NCBI GenBank assembly: GCA_964479625.1
Contig: CAYZMS010000006.1
Span: 111,927 to 175,926 of the forward strand
Reading direction: 5' to 3'
Source of the DNA: CAYZMS01 sp964479625
GTDB taxonomy: Bacteria; Bacteroidota; Bacteroidia; Chitinophagales; Saprospiraceae
Length of the DNA: 64,000 bases
The notes below the pieces were generated by a model. That model worked only from the letters and a program-made list of their open reading frames with translations, was not told the DNA's origin and made no database searches. Positions within the stretch are counted from its first letter, which is position 1; every line of letters begins with the position of its first letter. Below, piece after piece: positions 17,852 to 25,695 of this stretch. The translations under genes and the position numbers were made by a program.

Positions 17852-18886
17852 TTAAAATTGAATCTTCAATACGGTTCGAAATTGTTTTTCAGACTGCTCC
17901 GCGGAAAAGTTATGTTGACCGGGATACTTCAATCCCAGGCGCTTTTTGATGTTGTCAAGGCCAACGCCGCCGGTTCGGTCTTTTTGCTGATCCCTGGGAT
18001 CCCTGGTGTTTTGTGTTACGAAATGAAGTTCATTTGATGCGATCGTCAACTCAAATCGCATAAAGGCATTGGGGTTCGTATTATAATCGCAATGTTTACA
18101 GCTATTTTCCACCAGGGGTAAGAGAAGCATCGGTTCTATTTTGATTGTTGCGGGGTCGCCCTGCTGTTCAAACCGAATATCGACCCGCTCTTCCTGTTGC
18201 AATTGAAAAAGGTCAAGGTATTGCCGGATCTGCTCTATTTCCCCGACCAGGGGAACACTATCGTTTCGCGTTTCATAGACCACATACCGAAGGAGGCCCG
18301 ATAGCCGAAGGACCATGTCGGCAGTTTGCTCCGATCCCGTTACGGCCAAAGAGTAAATATTATTCAGGGTATTGAAGAGGAAGTGGGGGTTGATCTGTGC
18401 CCGAAGTGCTTCCAGTTGTGCCTCTTGTTGCTGGTTGATGGTCGCCAGGTTACGCTTTTCGTTTCGATACCGGATCTCCAGCATTTGGTACATTAATCCG
18501 ATCAGCAGGGCGAGAACCGTCGTAATAAAAGCGCCGAGATACGTTCCCTTGTAGGTAGACACATCCAGGGAAGCCAGGTCAACTTCCGGTAATAGATTGC
18601 CGAGAGCGGCCCGGATATAGACCGAAACTACCAACAGTAGAATCACACCCATCAGATAAATTCGGGTCTTGTTGGGTTCCAGATATCGTTCCACCAGAAA
18701 CAGGTTCCCGTAAAAGGCCAGACCTAATCCCAATAAATTGATGAGCGTACGCCCCAGCGCAACTTCCCAGGGGAATATGATTTGCAAAATGACCAGGTAC
18801 GTCAATCCTAATAGAAACCACACCAGTAAATGCAAGGTGCGTTTCAAACCTTGGTCATCCCATATGTGGCGGGCTTTTTTATGCAT
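17852..18886 (-). CDS. LytS-type sensor histidine kinase (second system)
   Basis: A 344-residue membrane kinase with four predicted membrane helices in residues 18-135 (LHLLVWFLLGLTYLVILQIIF, LINLLGLGLAFYGNLFLV, IYLMGVILLLVVSVYI, YLGAFITTVLALLIGLMY). A linker follows, then the QINPHFLFNTLNNIYSL motif with His168 as phosphorylation site. The ATPase part shows EPMLLLPLVENSCKH and GGVGLDNIKKRL. It is the first gene of a kinase-regulator operon divergent from the lipoprotein gene at 19035. The signal is unknown; no extracellular domain of useful size is present, so sensing is probably within the membrane. Confidence 0.93.
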   Translation of the reverse strand: MHKKARHIWDDQGLKRTLHLLVWFLLGLTYLVILQIIFPWEVALGRTLINLLGLGLAFYGNLFLVERYLEPNKTRIYLMGVILLLVVSVYIRAALGNLLPEVDLASLDVSTYKGTYLGAFITTVLALLIGLMYQMLEIRYRNEKRNLATINQQQEAQLEALRAQINPHFLFNTLNNIYSLAVTGSEQTADMVLRLSGLLRYVVYETRNDSVPLVGEIEQIRQYLDLFQLQQEERVDIRFEQQGDPATIKIEPMLLLPLVENSCKHCDYNTNPNAFMRFELTIASNELHFVTQNTRDPRDQQKDRTGGVGLDNIKKRLGLKYPGQHNFSAEQSEKQFRTVLKIQF

Positions 18887-18927
18887 GGGGTAAAGGTAAG
18901 GTATCTACTCCCAATGCAAATGGCAGT

Positions 18928-18955
18928 TGGTTGAGGACAGCAGACCAATGGTTGA
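18928..18955. promoter_or_regulatory. Direct repeat TGGTTGA spaced 21 bp in a divergent promoter region
   Basis: TGGTTGA occurs at 18928-18934 and again at 18949-18955, exactly 21 bases start to start. That is the spacing known for paired LytTR binding sites (9-bp boxes with 12-13 bases between them). The repeat lies between the divergent kinase gene (start 18886) and lipoprotein gene (start 19035). The core contains GTT as in LytTR boxes, but flanking positions fit the consensus poorly. Confidence 0.3.
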
Positions 18956-19034
18956 AAAAAATAGCATCCAAGCGGAAAAGCGCGTTCATTTGTACCAGAT
19001 CGCATTTAAAACTAATTATTAACCTTTCTAACCC

Positions 19035-19772
19035 ATGTTCTTTATGAAATCTCCAAAAGCTTTGTTCTGGTCTCTGCTCTTGTTAACCCTTTCTTTTACC
19101 GCCTGTGACGAAGACGATTCCGGCAATGTCAATAACGACCCTGTCCTTTCAGATGAAGAAGCCCTGGCCGTTCTTGAAGTTGCCCTGGATAATACCAGCG
19201 GAGGGATTGCCGCCGATGCCACTGAGGCCGCCCTGCTGGCAAAGGCCTATTCCACCGAAACGGTAACGGAAGTATGTGGTTCAAGATTTGATACGACCCT
19301 TAGCTACAGCTATGATCAACCCAGATTGAGCGCGAGTTATTTGACCTCCCTGAGTTGGGTGGTGAATTGCAACGAGTTCAGGACTCCCCTGAACATTGAG
19401 TTTGATCGGGTAGCCACCGGAAGCCTGGAAACTAATCGACTCCTTTCTCTGGATGAAATGAGTAACGAATGGTTGATCGAAGGATTGATCGCCGGAGATG
19501 CTTACCTATTGAGTGGTACCTATCTCCGCAATGGTGAGCACGACTCCAAGGTACGGGATGAAAATCAATTTGATTCCCGGCTGGAGATTAACACCAGCAT
19601 GCTCACCATCGATAAACTCACCCTGGAGATCACCGGTGGCCGTGCCGACTACACCCTAAGGGGTGAAGGAACCGAAGGCCGTTCCTATTCCTTTACCGGC
19701 AGCATTGAGTTCCTGGGAAATCAGGCAGCACAGGTAACCATCAACGAAGAAACCTACGATATTTCCTGGTAA
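19035..19772 (+). CDS. Lipoprotein of unknown function, 245 residues
   Basis: It has a lipoprotein signal (FWSLLLLTLSFTAC, Cys24) followed by an acidic linker (DEDDSGNVNNDP), as often seen in surface-exposed Bacteroidota lipoproteins. The mature domain looks all-beta in its C-terminal half (LEINTSMLTIDKLTLEITGGRADYTLRG, YSFTGSIEFLGNQAAQVTINEETYDISW), and two Cys residues near 81 and 110 may pair. I recognise no named family. Either ATG 19035 or the ATG three codons later is possible. It is divergent from the second LytS/LytTR operon and could be its target. Confidence 0.8.
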   Translation: MFFMKSPKALFWSLLLLTLSFTACDEDDSGNVNNDPVLSDEEALAVLEVALDNTSGGIAADATEAALLAKAYSTETVTEVCGSRFDTTLSYSYDQPRLSASYLTSLSWVVNCNEFRTPLNIEFDRVATGSLETNRLLSLDEMSNEWLIEGLIAGDAYLLSGTYLRNGEHDSKVRDENQFDSRLEINTSMLTIDKLTLEITGGRADYTLRGEGTEGRSYSFTGSIEFLGNQAAQVTINEETYDISW

Positions 19773-19793
19773 TCGCTTTATTGACTTTGGGTC

Positions 19794-19822
19794 GGCTCAA
19801 AGTCTGTTCCTTGCTTTGAGCC
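19794..19822 (+). terminator. Hairpin after the lipoprotein gene
   Basis: GGCTCAAAG (19794-19802) and CTTTGAGCC (19814-19822) form a perfect 9-bp stem, followed on the plus strand by the pyrimidine-rich CCCTCTTCTTTACTT. It lies 22 bases after the stop of the lipoprotein gene and before the desaturase gene. Confidence 0.6.
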
Positions 19823-19856
19823 CCCTCTTCTTTACTTAATAAAAACTTTAAATCCC

Positions 19857-21019
19857 ATGCAATACCTGATCGAACAATTCGGATGGATCGGAGGCTGGCT
19901 GATCAATGCCACCATCATCTATTTGCGCTACCTGATCATGGCGGGCCTGGCATTTCTGCTTTTTTATCGTTTTCGAAAGGCCAGCCAAAAACGCAAGATC
20001 CAAAGCAAATTGCCTGCCAAGGCAGCCGTTATGGGTGAGTTAAAACACTCTTTACTAACGGCTGCCGTATTCGCCCTGGTTGGTCTTCTGATCTATCAAT
20101 TACGTGTTTGGGGATACAGCCGGATATACCTGGATCTTGATGCCTATGGCTGGTGGTACCTGCCCTTCAGCTTTATACTGTTGGCCGTCATTCACGACAC
20201 CTATTTTTATTGGATGCACCGGGCCTTGCATCACCCGCGTTTGTTCCCGATCTTTCACAAGGTCCACCACCAATCCTGGAATCCTACGCCACTTGCATCT
20301 CTAGCTTTTCACCCCCTGGAGGCCCTTCTGGAAATTGCTGTAATCCCCATGGTGGTTTTGGTGATCCCTTTTCATCCACTGGTATTGTTGCTATTTGCCA
20401 CCTGGTCGCTGGCCTGGAATATACTGGGGCACCTAGGTTATGAGCTGTTCCCTAAAGGCTTTGTGGAACACCCCATCGGGCAATGGTTTAACACCTCCAC
20501 CCATCACAACTTACACCACGCCCGCTCCAATGGTCATTTCGGCTTGTATTTTAACTTCTGGGACCGGGTCATGGGCACCAATTTCGAAGACTACCACCAG
20601 GTTTACAAAAAAGTAGTCAGTAGTGGGGCCGTCGCAGCGCTGATTGCCCTGAGTTTACCCCTTACTGCTCAAGGCGAGCCCCCCGTTCCTGCAAAAGAGA
20701 GCAGTCCAGAAGAACGGGCCGCCTACCTGGATTACCTCATGGAAAAGAACTAAACCTCAGTACAGACCAGGCCACCCAACTTAGTATGCTCAATCTGGAA
20801 TACGCCAAGGGTATTCAAACCGAAGTCATCGATGCCGGTATTTCGAAATGGAGCCAATACCAGCGTGGGACACGCATCCACAACGAGAAAGACAAAAAGG
20901 CGGAGGCCATTTTGGATGAAGAGCAATTCAAAGCTTACAGAGAAGTACGCAAAGAAATGACCAAACGCATTAAACAGGGAGCTTTAAAGGACAGCGGTGG
21001 GCGAACGGCCAATAGTTAA
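19857..21019 (+). pseudogene. Sterol desaturase / fatty acid hydroxylase with Spy-like C-terminal tail, frameshifted
   Basis: Residues 1-250 form a membrane diiron hydroxylase of the sterol desaturase superfamily. They carry the His clusters HDTYFYWMH (113-121), HKVHH (134-138) and THHNLHH (215-221) and several membrane segments. After the catalytic domain a hydrophobic, signal-like stretch (about 256-272, SGAVAALIALSLPLTAQG) leads into PEERAAYLDYLMEK, where TAA occurs at 20751-20753. The -1 frame continues without a gap as ELNLSTDQATQLSMLNLEYAKGI and on to DEEQFKAYREVRKEMTKRIKQ, ending at 21019, a typical Spy/CpxP-like helical domain. Loss of one base near 20747 therefore splits a fused protein. 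The hydroxylase part may still be made, lacking only the tail. Confidence 0.75.
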
Positions 21020-21960
21020 TTCCAACTCAACCCTTTTCGCTCCGACCAGTAGGCTTCGGGCTCCACCATAAAGGCATCCAATTGATCGAGTTCCTGACGG
21101 CTTAACATGAACTGTTCTGCGAGCAGGTTCTGCTTTAAGTGGTCTATTTGCGTCGCGCCGCTAAGGACGGTGGCTTCCGGTAATTTATCCAGGCAATATC
21201 GCAAAGCCACCGCATCAATACCCACTTTATACCCGTCGGCTACTTGCTCCAGACTTTGGTACAACTTTTGGTAATGTGGGTAGTGCTCATTGGGAAAAAT
21301 GCGCCCGTTGGCCAGGGCTTCCTTGATGATGAGTCTTTTTTCGGCTTGAATCAACTGGCCGGCAATGGAATACAAACTTTGGTCCAGCATGTTAAAAGTA
21401 ACCTGAAAGGCATCGAACAAAGGCCGGCCATTTCGTTCTATGCTCAAAGACCGTTCGACCACTTCCAGTTGTCGGGGCCCGCTGGCCGTAAGCCCGATGA
21501 TCAACCCGTACTGATCCCGAAGCGCTCCCAGACGGTCCAGCACAGGCTGGTTTTCCAAGACCCCTGATTCAAAGGTAGCCGAATGGATCTGGTAAACCTG
21601 CAAGTAGGGCAGCAGCTTTTTCGACGCTCCCCATTGTTCATGCAGCTTGGTCAGGCTGTGTTCCTTGACTTCATGTTGTTGGGCCTTGGGATCGAAATTG
21701 GCCGTATAGGTGTATCCCCATTTTGTGGCAACTGCAATATCGGGATCGGTATGGTTTTTCAGCCAATCGATCAATAAAGGTTCTGCAAGGCCATAACCCG
21801 GAGCAGTATCAAAATAGCGAACGCCCCAATGATAAGCCGCATCCAGGACAGAATGCCCTTTGGCCTGAAGCGCTTTCAAAGACAGCTCCGAAGTTTGTTC
21901 CTGTTTGATATTTATGTATTGCGGCCGACCGATGGCCGCCATTCCAAGACCAATGCGCAT
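21016..21960 (-). CDS. Aldo/keto reductase family protein
   Basis: A TIM-barrel NADPH-dependent oxidoreductase of about 314 residues. Motifs are the N-terminal MRIGLGMAAIGRP, GVRYFDTAPGYGLAEPLL with the catalytic Asp and Tyr, VATKWGY with the catalytic Lys, and the cofactor-binding end (ATVLSGATQIDHLKQNL). A longer frame starts at 22029, but ATG 21960 gives the family's normal start and leaves room for the small gene ending at 21969. The substrate is unknown; the sequence resembles the L-fucose/galactose dehydrogenase-like branch more than the classical branch. Its stop overlaps the convergent decayed desaturase by four bases. It probably forms a two-gene operon with the small protein upstream. 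Confidence 0.9.
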   Translation of the reverse strand: MRIGLGMAAIGRPQYINIKQEQTSELSLKALQAKGHSVLDAAYHWGVRYFDTAPGYGLAEPLLIDWLKNHTDPDIAVATKWGYTYTANFDPKAQQHEVKEHSLTKLHEQWGASKKLLPYLQVYQIHSATFESGVLENQPVLDRLGALRDQYGLIIGLTASGPRQLEVVERSLSIERNGRPLFDAFQVTFNMLDQSLYSIAGQLIQAEKRLIIKEALANGRIFPNEHYPHYQKLYQSLEQVADGYKVGIDAVALRYCLDKLPEATVLSGATQIDHLKQNLLAEQFMLSRQELDQLDAFMVEPEAYWSERKGLSWN

Positions 21961-21968
21961 GCTTCCGT

Positions 21969-22223
21969 TTATTCTATTAAGTGTACCCCTTTTAGAAAGT
22001 CCAATACCTTTTGCTCCGGCATTTCGCAAGGTTTGAGGAGTTCCCGTTCATTAGAAAGGTAAAGGTTTAAGCTGATATAATCTGTACCCCCCAGCTCCCT
22101 GGCGAACACTTTGTATGATTTTCCGCGATTAAAAGTTTCCCGGGTAATACTGTAGCGTTGGCTATTATACAGCCCTTCGGAGTATCCCTCCGGTAAAGCA
22201 AGGACTTGTGACAGAATGGACAT
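21969..22223 (-). CDS. Small conserved hypothetical protein, 84 residues
   Basis: A short soluble protein beginning MSILSQVLALPEGYSEGLYN and containing SYKVFARELGGTDYISLNLYL and LKPCEMPEQKVLDFL. Proteins of this type are widespread as small unknowns in Bacteroidota and are sometimes labelled peptide methionine sulfoxide reductase. I see no MsrA or MsrB active-site motif, so I do not adopt that name. One conserved-looking Cys lies in the KPCEMPE motif. It is eight bases upstream of the aldo/keto reductase start, so it is likely co-transcribed. Confidence 0.75.
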   Translation of the reverse strand: MSILSQVLALPEGYSEGLYNSQRYSITRETFNRGKSYKVFARELGGTDYISLNLYLSNERELLKPCEMPEQKVLDFLKGVHLIE

Positions 22224-22314
22224 TTTTTTATTTTGAACTTAGCTGGAATAGTAGGACAACCCATAGGCCTGCCTTCTGGTTTAGTCCAATAAAAAACCGA
22301 AAATTAATCTCCCC

Positions 22315-22761
22315 ATGTCATCAAACTACAAGCCCGAAGGATATAACGTGCTCTCCCCTTATTGCATCGTTGATGACCCAGATACCTTCGTACGGTTTTT
22401 AGAAACGGTTTTCCAAGCAAAATCGATCAGAAAAATGAAGCATTCCGACGGCAGCCTCGCTCATCAGGAGTTATTCATTGAAGATTCTATCCTTATGCTA
22501 TCCAGGGCAACTCCCGAATTTCCGGCCAAACAATACATGCTGCATGTGTATGTTCCGGATGTATAGGAAACCTTCAAAAAGGCCTTAGCTTTTGGCTGTA
22601 AGTCTGTAAAAGAACCAACCGTGGAAGAAGGCGACCCGGACCGGAGAGGTATGTTCATAGAGCCGGCAGGGAATATGTGGGCCGTTGGTTGCCCTCCAGC
22701 GGGTAGAGGAATTGCATTCGCCCCTCCTTCAACAACTGCGAATTGGAAAGGCTTCAACTGA
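22315..22761 (+). pseudogene. VOC-family (PhnB/glyoxalase-like) protein with one in-frame TAG
   Basis: A 148-codon frame encodes a single-module VOC protein of the PhnB-like type: YNVLSPYCIVDDPDTFVRFLETVFQAK, then MLHVYVPDV, then TAG at 22564-22566. The same frame continues as ETFKKALAFGCKSVKEPTVEEGDPDRRGMFIEPAGNMWAVG to TGA 22759-22761. A CAG to TAG change would explain the break (expected V-Q-ETF). The upstream 83-residue piece lacks the second beta-alpha-beta-beta-beta half, so it cannot fold as a normal VOC domain. A single lesion suggests recent inactivation. Confidence 0.83.
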
Positions 22762-22818
22762 AGACTTCGATCCAGGCATAAGCAAAGGGTCAGGTGATAG
22801 CTGGCTGGCATAAGATAC

Positions 22819-22856
22819 AAAAAGGGACCTCCACCTTCAGATGGAAATCCCTTTTT
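22819..22856 (-). terminator. Bidirectional terminator downstream of sucD
   Basis: AAAAAGGGA (22819-22827) and TCCCTTTTT (22848-22856) form the outer stem, with CCA/TGG pairing inside. T runs lie on both strands. It sits 28 bases past the sucD stop and also follows the convergent VOC pseudogene, so it can serve both. Confidence 0.75.
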
Positions 22857-22883
22857 AATCAGCTATAAAAGGTCTACAATTTC

Positions 22884-23753
22884 TTATTGCAAGGCCTTGG
22901 CCATAGTCGAACCGATATCTGCCGGGGACTGTACCACGTGGATACCACATTCTTCCATGATCTTCATTTTAGCGGCTGCGGTATCTTCCGCTCCGCCAAT
23001 AATGGCGCCGGCATGTCCCATAGTACGACCTGCGGGAGCCGTTTGACCGGCAATGAAGCCAACCACTGGTTTGGTGCCGTGTTCTTTGATGTAATGAGCT
23101 GCTTCCGCTTCCATTCCACCGCCGATCTCTCCGATCATGATGATGCCGTCGGTGTTCGGATCATTCATAAGCAATTCCACGGCTTCCTTAGTAGTAGTGC
23201 CTACGATGGGGTCTCCGCCGATCCCTATACAAGTAGACTGGCCCAGGCCCGCTTTAGTTACCTGATCTACTGCTTCATAGGTCAGCGTACCGGACCGGGA
23301 AACAATACCGACCCTTCCGGGCTTATGGATAAATCCGGGCATGATCCCGCATTTGGCTTCCCCTGGTGTCATGACCCCGGGACAGTTGGGTCCCACCAGG
23401 CGTACGTCACGGTCGTTGAGATAGGCTTTGGTTTTTACCATGTCCTGTACCGGGATTCCCTCGGTGATACAGATAATGACCTTAATACCTGCATCGGCAG
23501 CTTCCGCTATGGCGTCGGCAGCGAATGGGGGTGGTACAAAGATTACGGAAGTATCGGCCTTTACCCCGTCCACGGCTTCCTGGACGGTATTAAAAACAGG
23601 CCGATCGAGATGTTTTTGCCCGCCTTTTCCGGGCGTTACGCCGCCTACCACATTCGTTCCGTATTCGATCATCTGCTCCGCATGAAACGTTCCTTCTTTA
23701 CCGGTAAATCCCTGAACAATGATCCGGGAATCCTTATTAACCAGTACTGACAT
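22884..23753 (-). CDS. sucD: Succinyl-CoA synthetase (ADP-forming) alpha subunit
   Basis: The 289-residue alpha subunit of succinate-CoA ligase interconverts succinyl-CoA and succinate with ATP formation in the TCA cycle. The N-terminal CoA-binding Rossmann domain shows IIVQGFTGKEGTFHAEQM and the second half is the ligase domain. The phosphorylated active-site His247 lies in GRTMGHAGAIIGG. Length and start match the family exactly. The beta subunit gene (sucC) is not in this window, so the two subunits are encoded separately. The gene ends at a good terminator; divIC lies upstream on the same strand. Confidence 0.98.
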   Translation of the reverse strand: MSVLVNKDSRIIVQGFTGKEGTFHAEQMIEYGTNVVGGVTPGKGGQKHLDRPVFNTVQEAVDGVKADTSVIFVPPPFAADAIAEAADAGIKVIICITEGIPVQDMVKTKAYLNDRDVRLVGPNCPGVMTPGEAKCGIMPGFIHKPGRVGIVSRSGTLTYEAVDQVTKAGLGQSTCIGIGGDPIVGTTTKEAVELLMNDPNTDGIIMIGEIGGGMEAEAAHYIKEHGTKPVVGFIAGQTAPAGRTMGHAGAIIGGAEDTAAAKMKIMEECGIHVVQSPADIGSTMAKALQ

Positions 23754-23815
23754 AGGTGCTTTGGTTTAACTGAAGACCAAACCTGCTTGCATGGTCTTTC
23801 ACGAGTGATGTATGA

Positions 23816-24175
23816 TTATTTTTGGCTTTTCAAGTGCTCCCGGAGTTCGTATTCTTCCGGTTGTTCATCTTCATCTACAATGATGAAAACATCTTCGTTG
23901 GGCCTTTTCATGTAGTACTTTTCCCGGGCGATCTTTTCCTTATTCACCTCCAGGTCGTATCGTATTTGTTCCTCCTCTTCGATACCCACCCGATAAAACT
24001 CCTTTTCGGCTTTCAGTTTATCCACGCTGCGCTGCAGCCGCCATTGTGTAATAAAGTCGTGCTTGTCAATAAAGAACATCCAAATGAAGAAAACAAGCAG
24101 GACGAAAACGTAACGATTACGCAGCGGTGCAGGAATAACTTCCAGCAACTGCTGCAGTGGACCTTGGTTTGCCAT
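23816..24175 (-). CDS. Septum formation initiator family protein (DivIC/FtsB-like)
   Basis: A small bitopic membrane protein: short cytoplasmic N terminus (MANQGPLQQLLEV), one membrane segment (about residues 22-36, YVFVLLVFFIWMFFI), then a periplasmic coiled coil (WRLQRSVDKLKAEKEFYRVGIEEEEQIRYDLE) and the typical KIAREKYYMKRPNEDVFII ending. Such proteins join FtsL/FtsQ in the divisome. A longer start at 24223 exists, but MANQ at 24175 is the usual one. It lies directly downstream of eno, an arrangement frequent in Bacteroidota and Firmicutes. The C terminus is acidic. Confidence 0.88.
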   Translation of the reverse strand: MANQGPLQQLLEVIPAPLRNRYVFVLLVFFIWMFFIDKHDFITQWRLQRSVDKLKAEKEFYRVGIEEEEQIRYDLEVNKEKIAREKYYMKRPNEDVFIIVDEDEQPEEYELREHLKSQK

Positions 24176-24258
24176 TTCAGTATCAGTTTTAATGTAGTTT
24201 ATAGGTTGAAGGAAGTAATGCAATATCCTCTTCGACCTATAAGCTTATCAGGTCATTG

Positions 24259-25545
24259 CTAAACATGGAACGCCTTTCGCCCCGGATAGATCGCTGCAGT
24301 GCTCAATTCTTCCTCGATCCGGAGTAATTGGTTGTATTTAGCGACACGATCCGATCGCGACATGGAACCCGTTTTGATCTGTCCGGTATTCAAAGCAACG
24401 ACCAGGTCGGAGATGGTAGTATCTTCGGTTTCTCCTGAGCGGTGGCTAATGATGGACGTCATTTTATTCCGGGTAGCCAGGTCAACGGCGTTGATCGTTT
24501 CAGTCAGTGTCCCGATTTGGTTCACCTTTATCAGGATCGAATTGGCGGCATCCATTTCGATCCCTTTTTGCAGGCGTTTAGTATTGGTCACAAAGAAGTC
24601 GTCTCCCACCAGTTGTACCTTTGTTCCCAGAGCTTTATTGAGTGCCACCCAATTATCCCAGTCGTCTTCGTGCAAACCATCCTCGATCGAAATAATGGGA
24701 TATTTGTTCACCCAGTCTTCCCAATAGGCGACCATTTCCGCTCCGCTCAATTTTTTCCCGCTGGATTTGTGGAAGTGGTAGACCTTTTCGTTTTCCAGGT
24801 AAAACTCGGATGCGGCGGCATCCAGGGCGATCATCACATCGTCACCGGGTCTGTAGCCTGCCTTTTCGACTGCGGTCAGTACCGTTTCGATGGCCTCCTC
24901 ATTGGATTTTATATTGGGTGCGAAACCGCCCTCATCCCCTACATTAGTGGAGTAGCCATGGTCTTTTAGTACTTTTTTGAGGTGATGAAAGATCTCTGCT
25001 CCCATTTGTACGGCATGGGAGAAGGTTTCGGCACCTACGGGCATCACCATGAATTCCTGGTAGTCGATGCTGTTGTCAGCATGTGAGCCTCCGTTCAGGA
25101 TATTCATCATGGGGACGGGCAGAGTGCGGGCATTTACGCCTCCCAGATAGCGGTACAGGGATTGCGCGCTGGCCATAGCCGCCGCCTTGGCCGTTGCGAG
25201 GGAGACCCCTAAAATGGCGTTGGCTCCCAATTTGGCCTTGTTTTCCGTGCCATCCAGTTCGATCATGACCTCATCAATAGCCGCCTGGTCGGTGCAATCC
25301 ATGCCGATCAACTCTTCAGCGATCTGGTTGCGCACATTGCTTACCGCCTTTTCCACGCCCTTGCCCAAGAATTTATTGTTATCGCCATCTCTTAGCTCTA
25401 CTGCTTCGTATTTCCCGGTAGAAGCACCGGAGGGTACGGCAGCACGGCCGAAGAATCCGCTTTCGGTAGTTACTTCTACTTCGATGGTGGGGTTTCCGCG
25501 AGAATCCAGAATTTGTCTGGCATGTACATCAATGATGAGGCTCAT
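24259..25545 (-). CDS. eno: Enolase
   Basis: A 428-residue glycolytic enzyme converting 2-phosphoglycerate to phosphoenolpyruvate. All hallmarks are present: the substrate loop SGASTGKYEA, the GDEGGFAP motif with the general acid at about Glu205, Mg2+ ligands Asp242, Glu288 (SIEDGL) and Asp315 (VGDDF), the catalytic base Lys340 (ILIKVNQIG), and the SHRSGETED signature (367-375). Length and both ends are normal. A TATTTTTG sequence on the minus strand about 25 bases upstream could be its -7 promoter box. It is probably co-transcribed with the divIC-like gene. Confidence 0.99.
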   Translation of the reverse strand: MSLIIDVHARQILDSRGNPTIEVEVTTESGFFGRAAVPSGASTGKYEAVELRDGDNNKFLGKGVEKAVSNVRNQIAEELIGMDCTDQAAIDEVMIELDGTENKAKLGANAILGVSLATAKAAAMASAQSLYRYLGGVNARTLPVPMMNILNGGSHADNSIDYQEFMVMPVGAETFSHAVQMGAEIFHHLKKVLKDHGYSTNVGDEGGFAPNIKSNEEAIETVLTAVEKAGYRPGDDVMIALDAAASEFYLENEKVYHFHKSSGKKLSGAEMVAYWEDWVNKYPIISIEDGLHEDDWDNWVALNKALGTKVQLVGDDFFVTNTKRLQKGIEMDAANSILIKVNQIGTLTETINAVDLATRNKMTSIISHRSGETEDTTISDLVVALNTGQIKTGSMSRSDRVAKYNQLLRIEEELSTAAIYPGRKAFHV

Positions 25546-25570
25546 AGGTGGGTTGGTTTTTTGTTCGATC

Positions 25571-25578
25571 CAAAAATA
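25571..25578 (-). promoter_or_regulatory. Candidate -7 box for eno
   Basis: On the minus strand the sequence reads TATTTTTG, matching the Bacteroidota TAnnTTTG box, 26 bases before the eno ATG. No TTG is visible at the expected -33 distance, so the call rests on the -7 box alone. Confidence 0.4.
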
Positions 25579-25695
25579 GGGCTTGGCTGGGGTTTTTTAG
25601 GTATGAATGAGAAATTTTATAGTTCACTTTGGGATCCACTCTATATTCTTTTTTCAAAAGCCTGATAAGCAGTGGGATTCCCTTTTGCCGTCCGT

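Noticed and set aside
20786..21019. Separate small gene for the Spy-like helical piece
   Set aside because: Its reading frame extends upstream without a stop into the end of the desaturase frame and contains the start of the same helix, so a frameshifted tail explains it better than an independent gene.
22887..23750. 287-residue open frame on the plus strand opposite sucD
   Set aside because: It mirrors the sucD frame codon for codon and has no protein-like domains; it is a shadow of a highly biased conserved gene.
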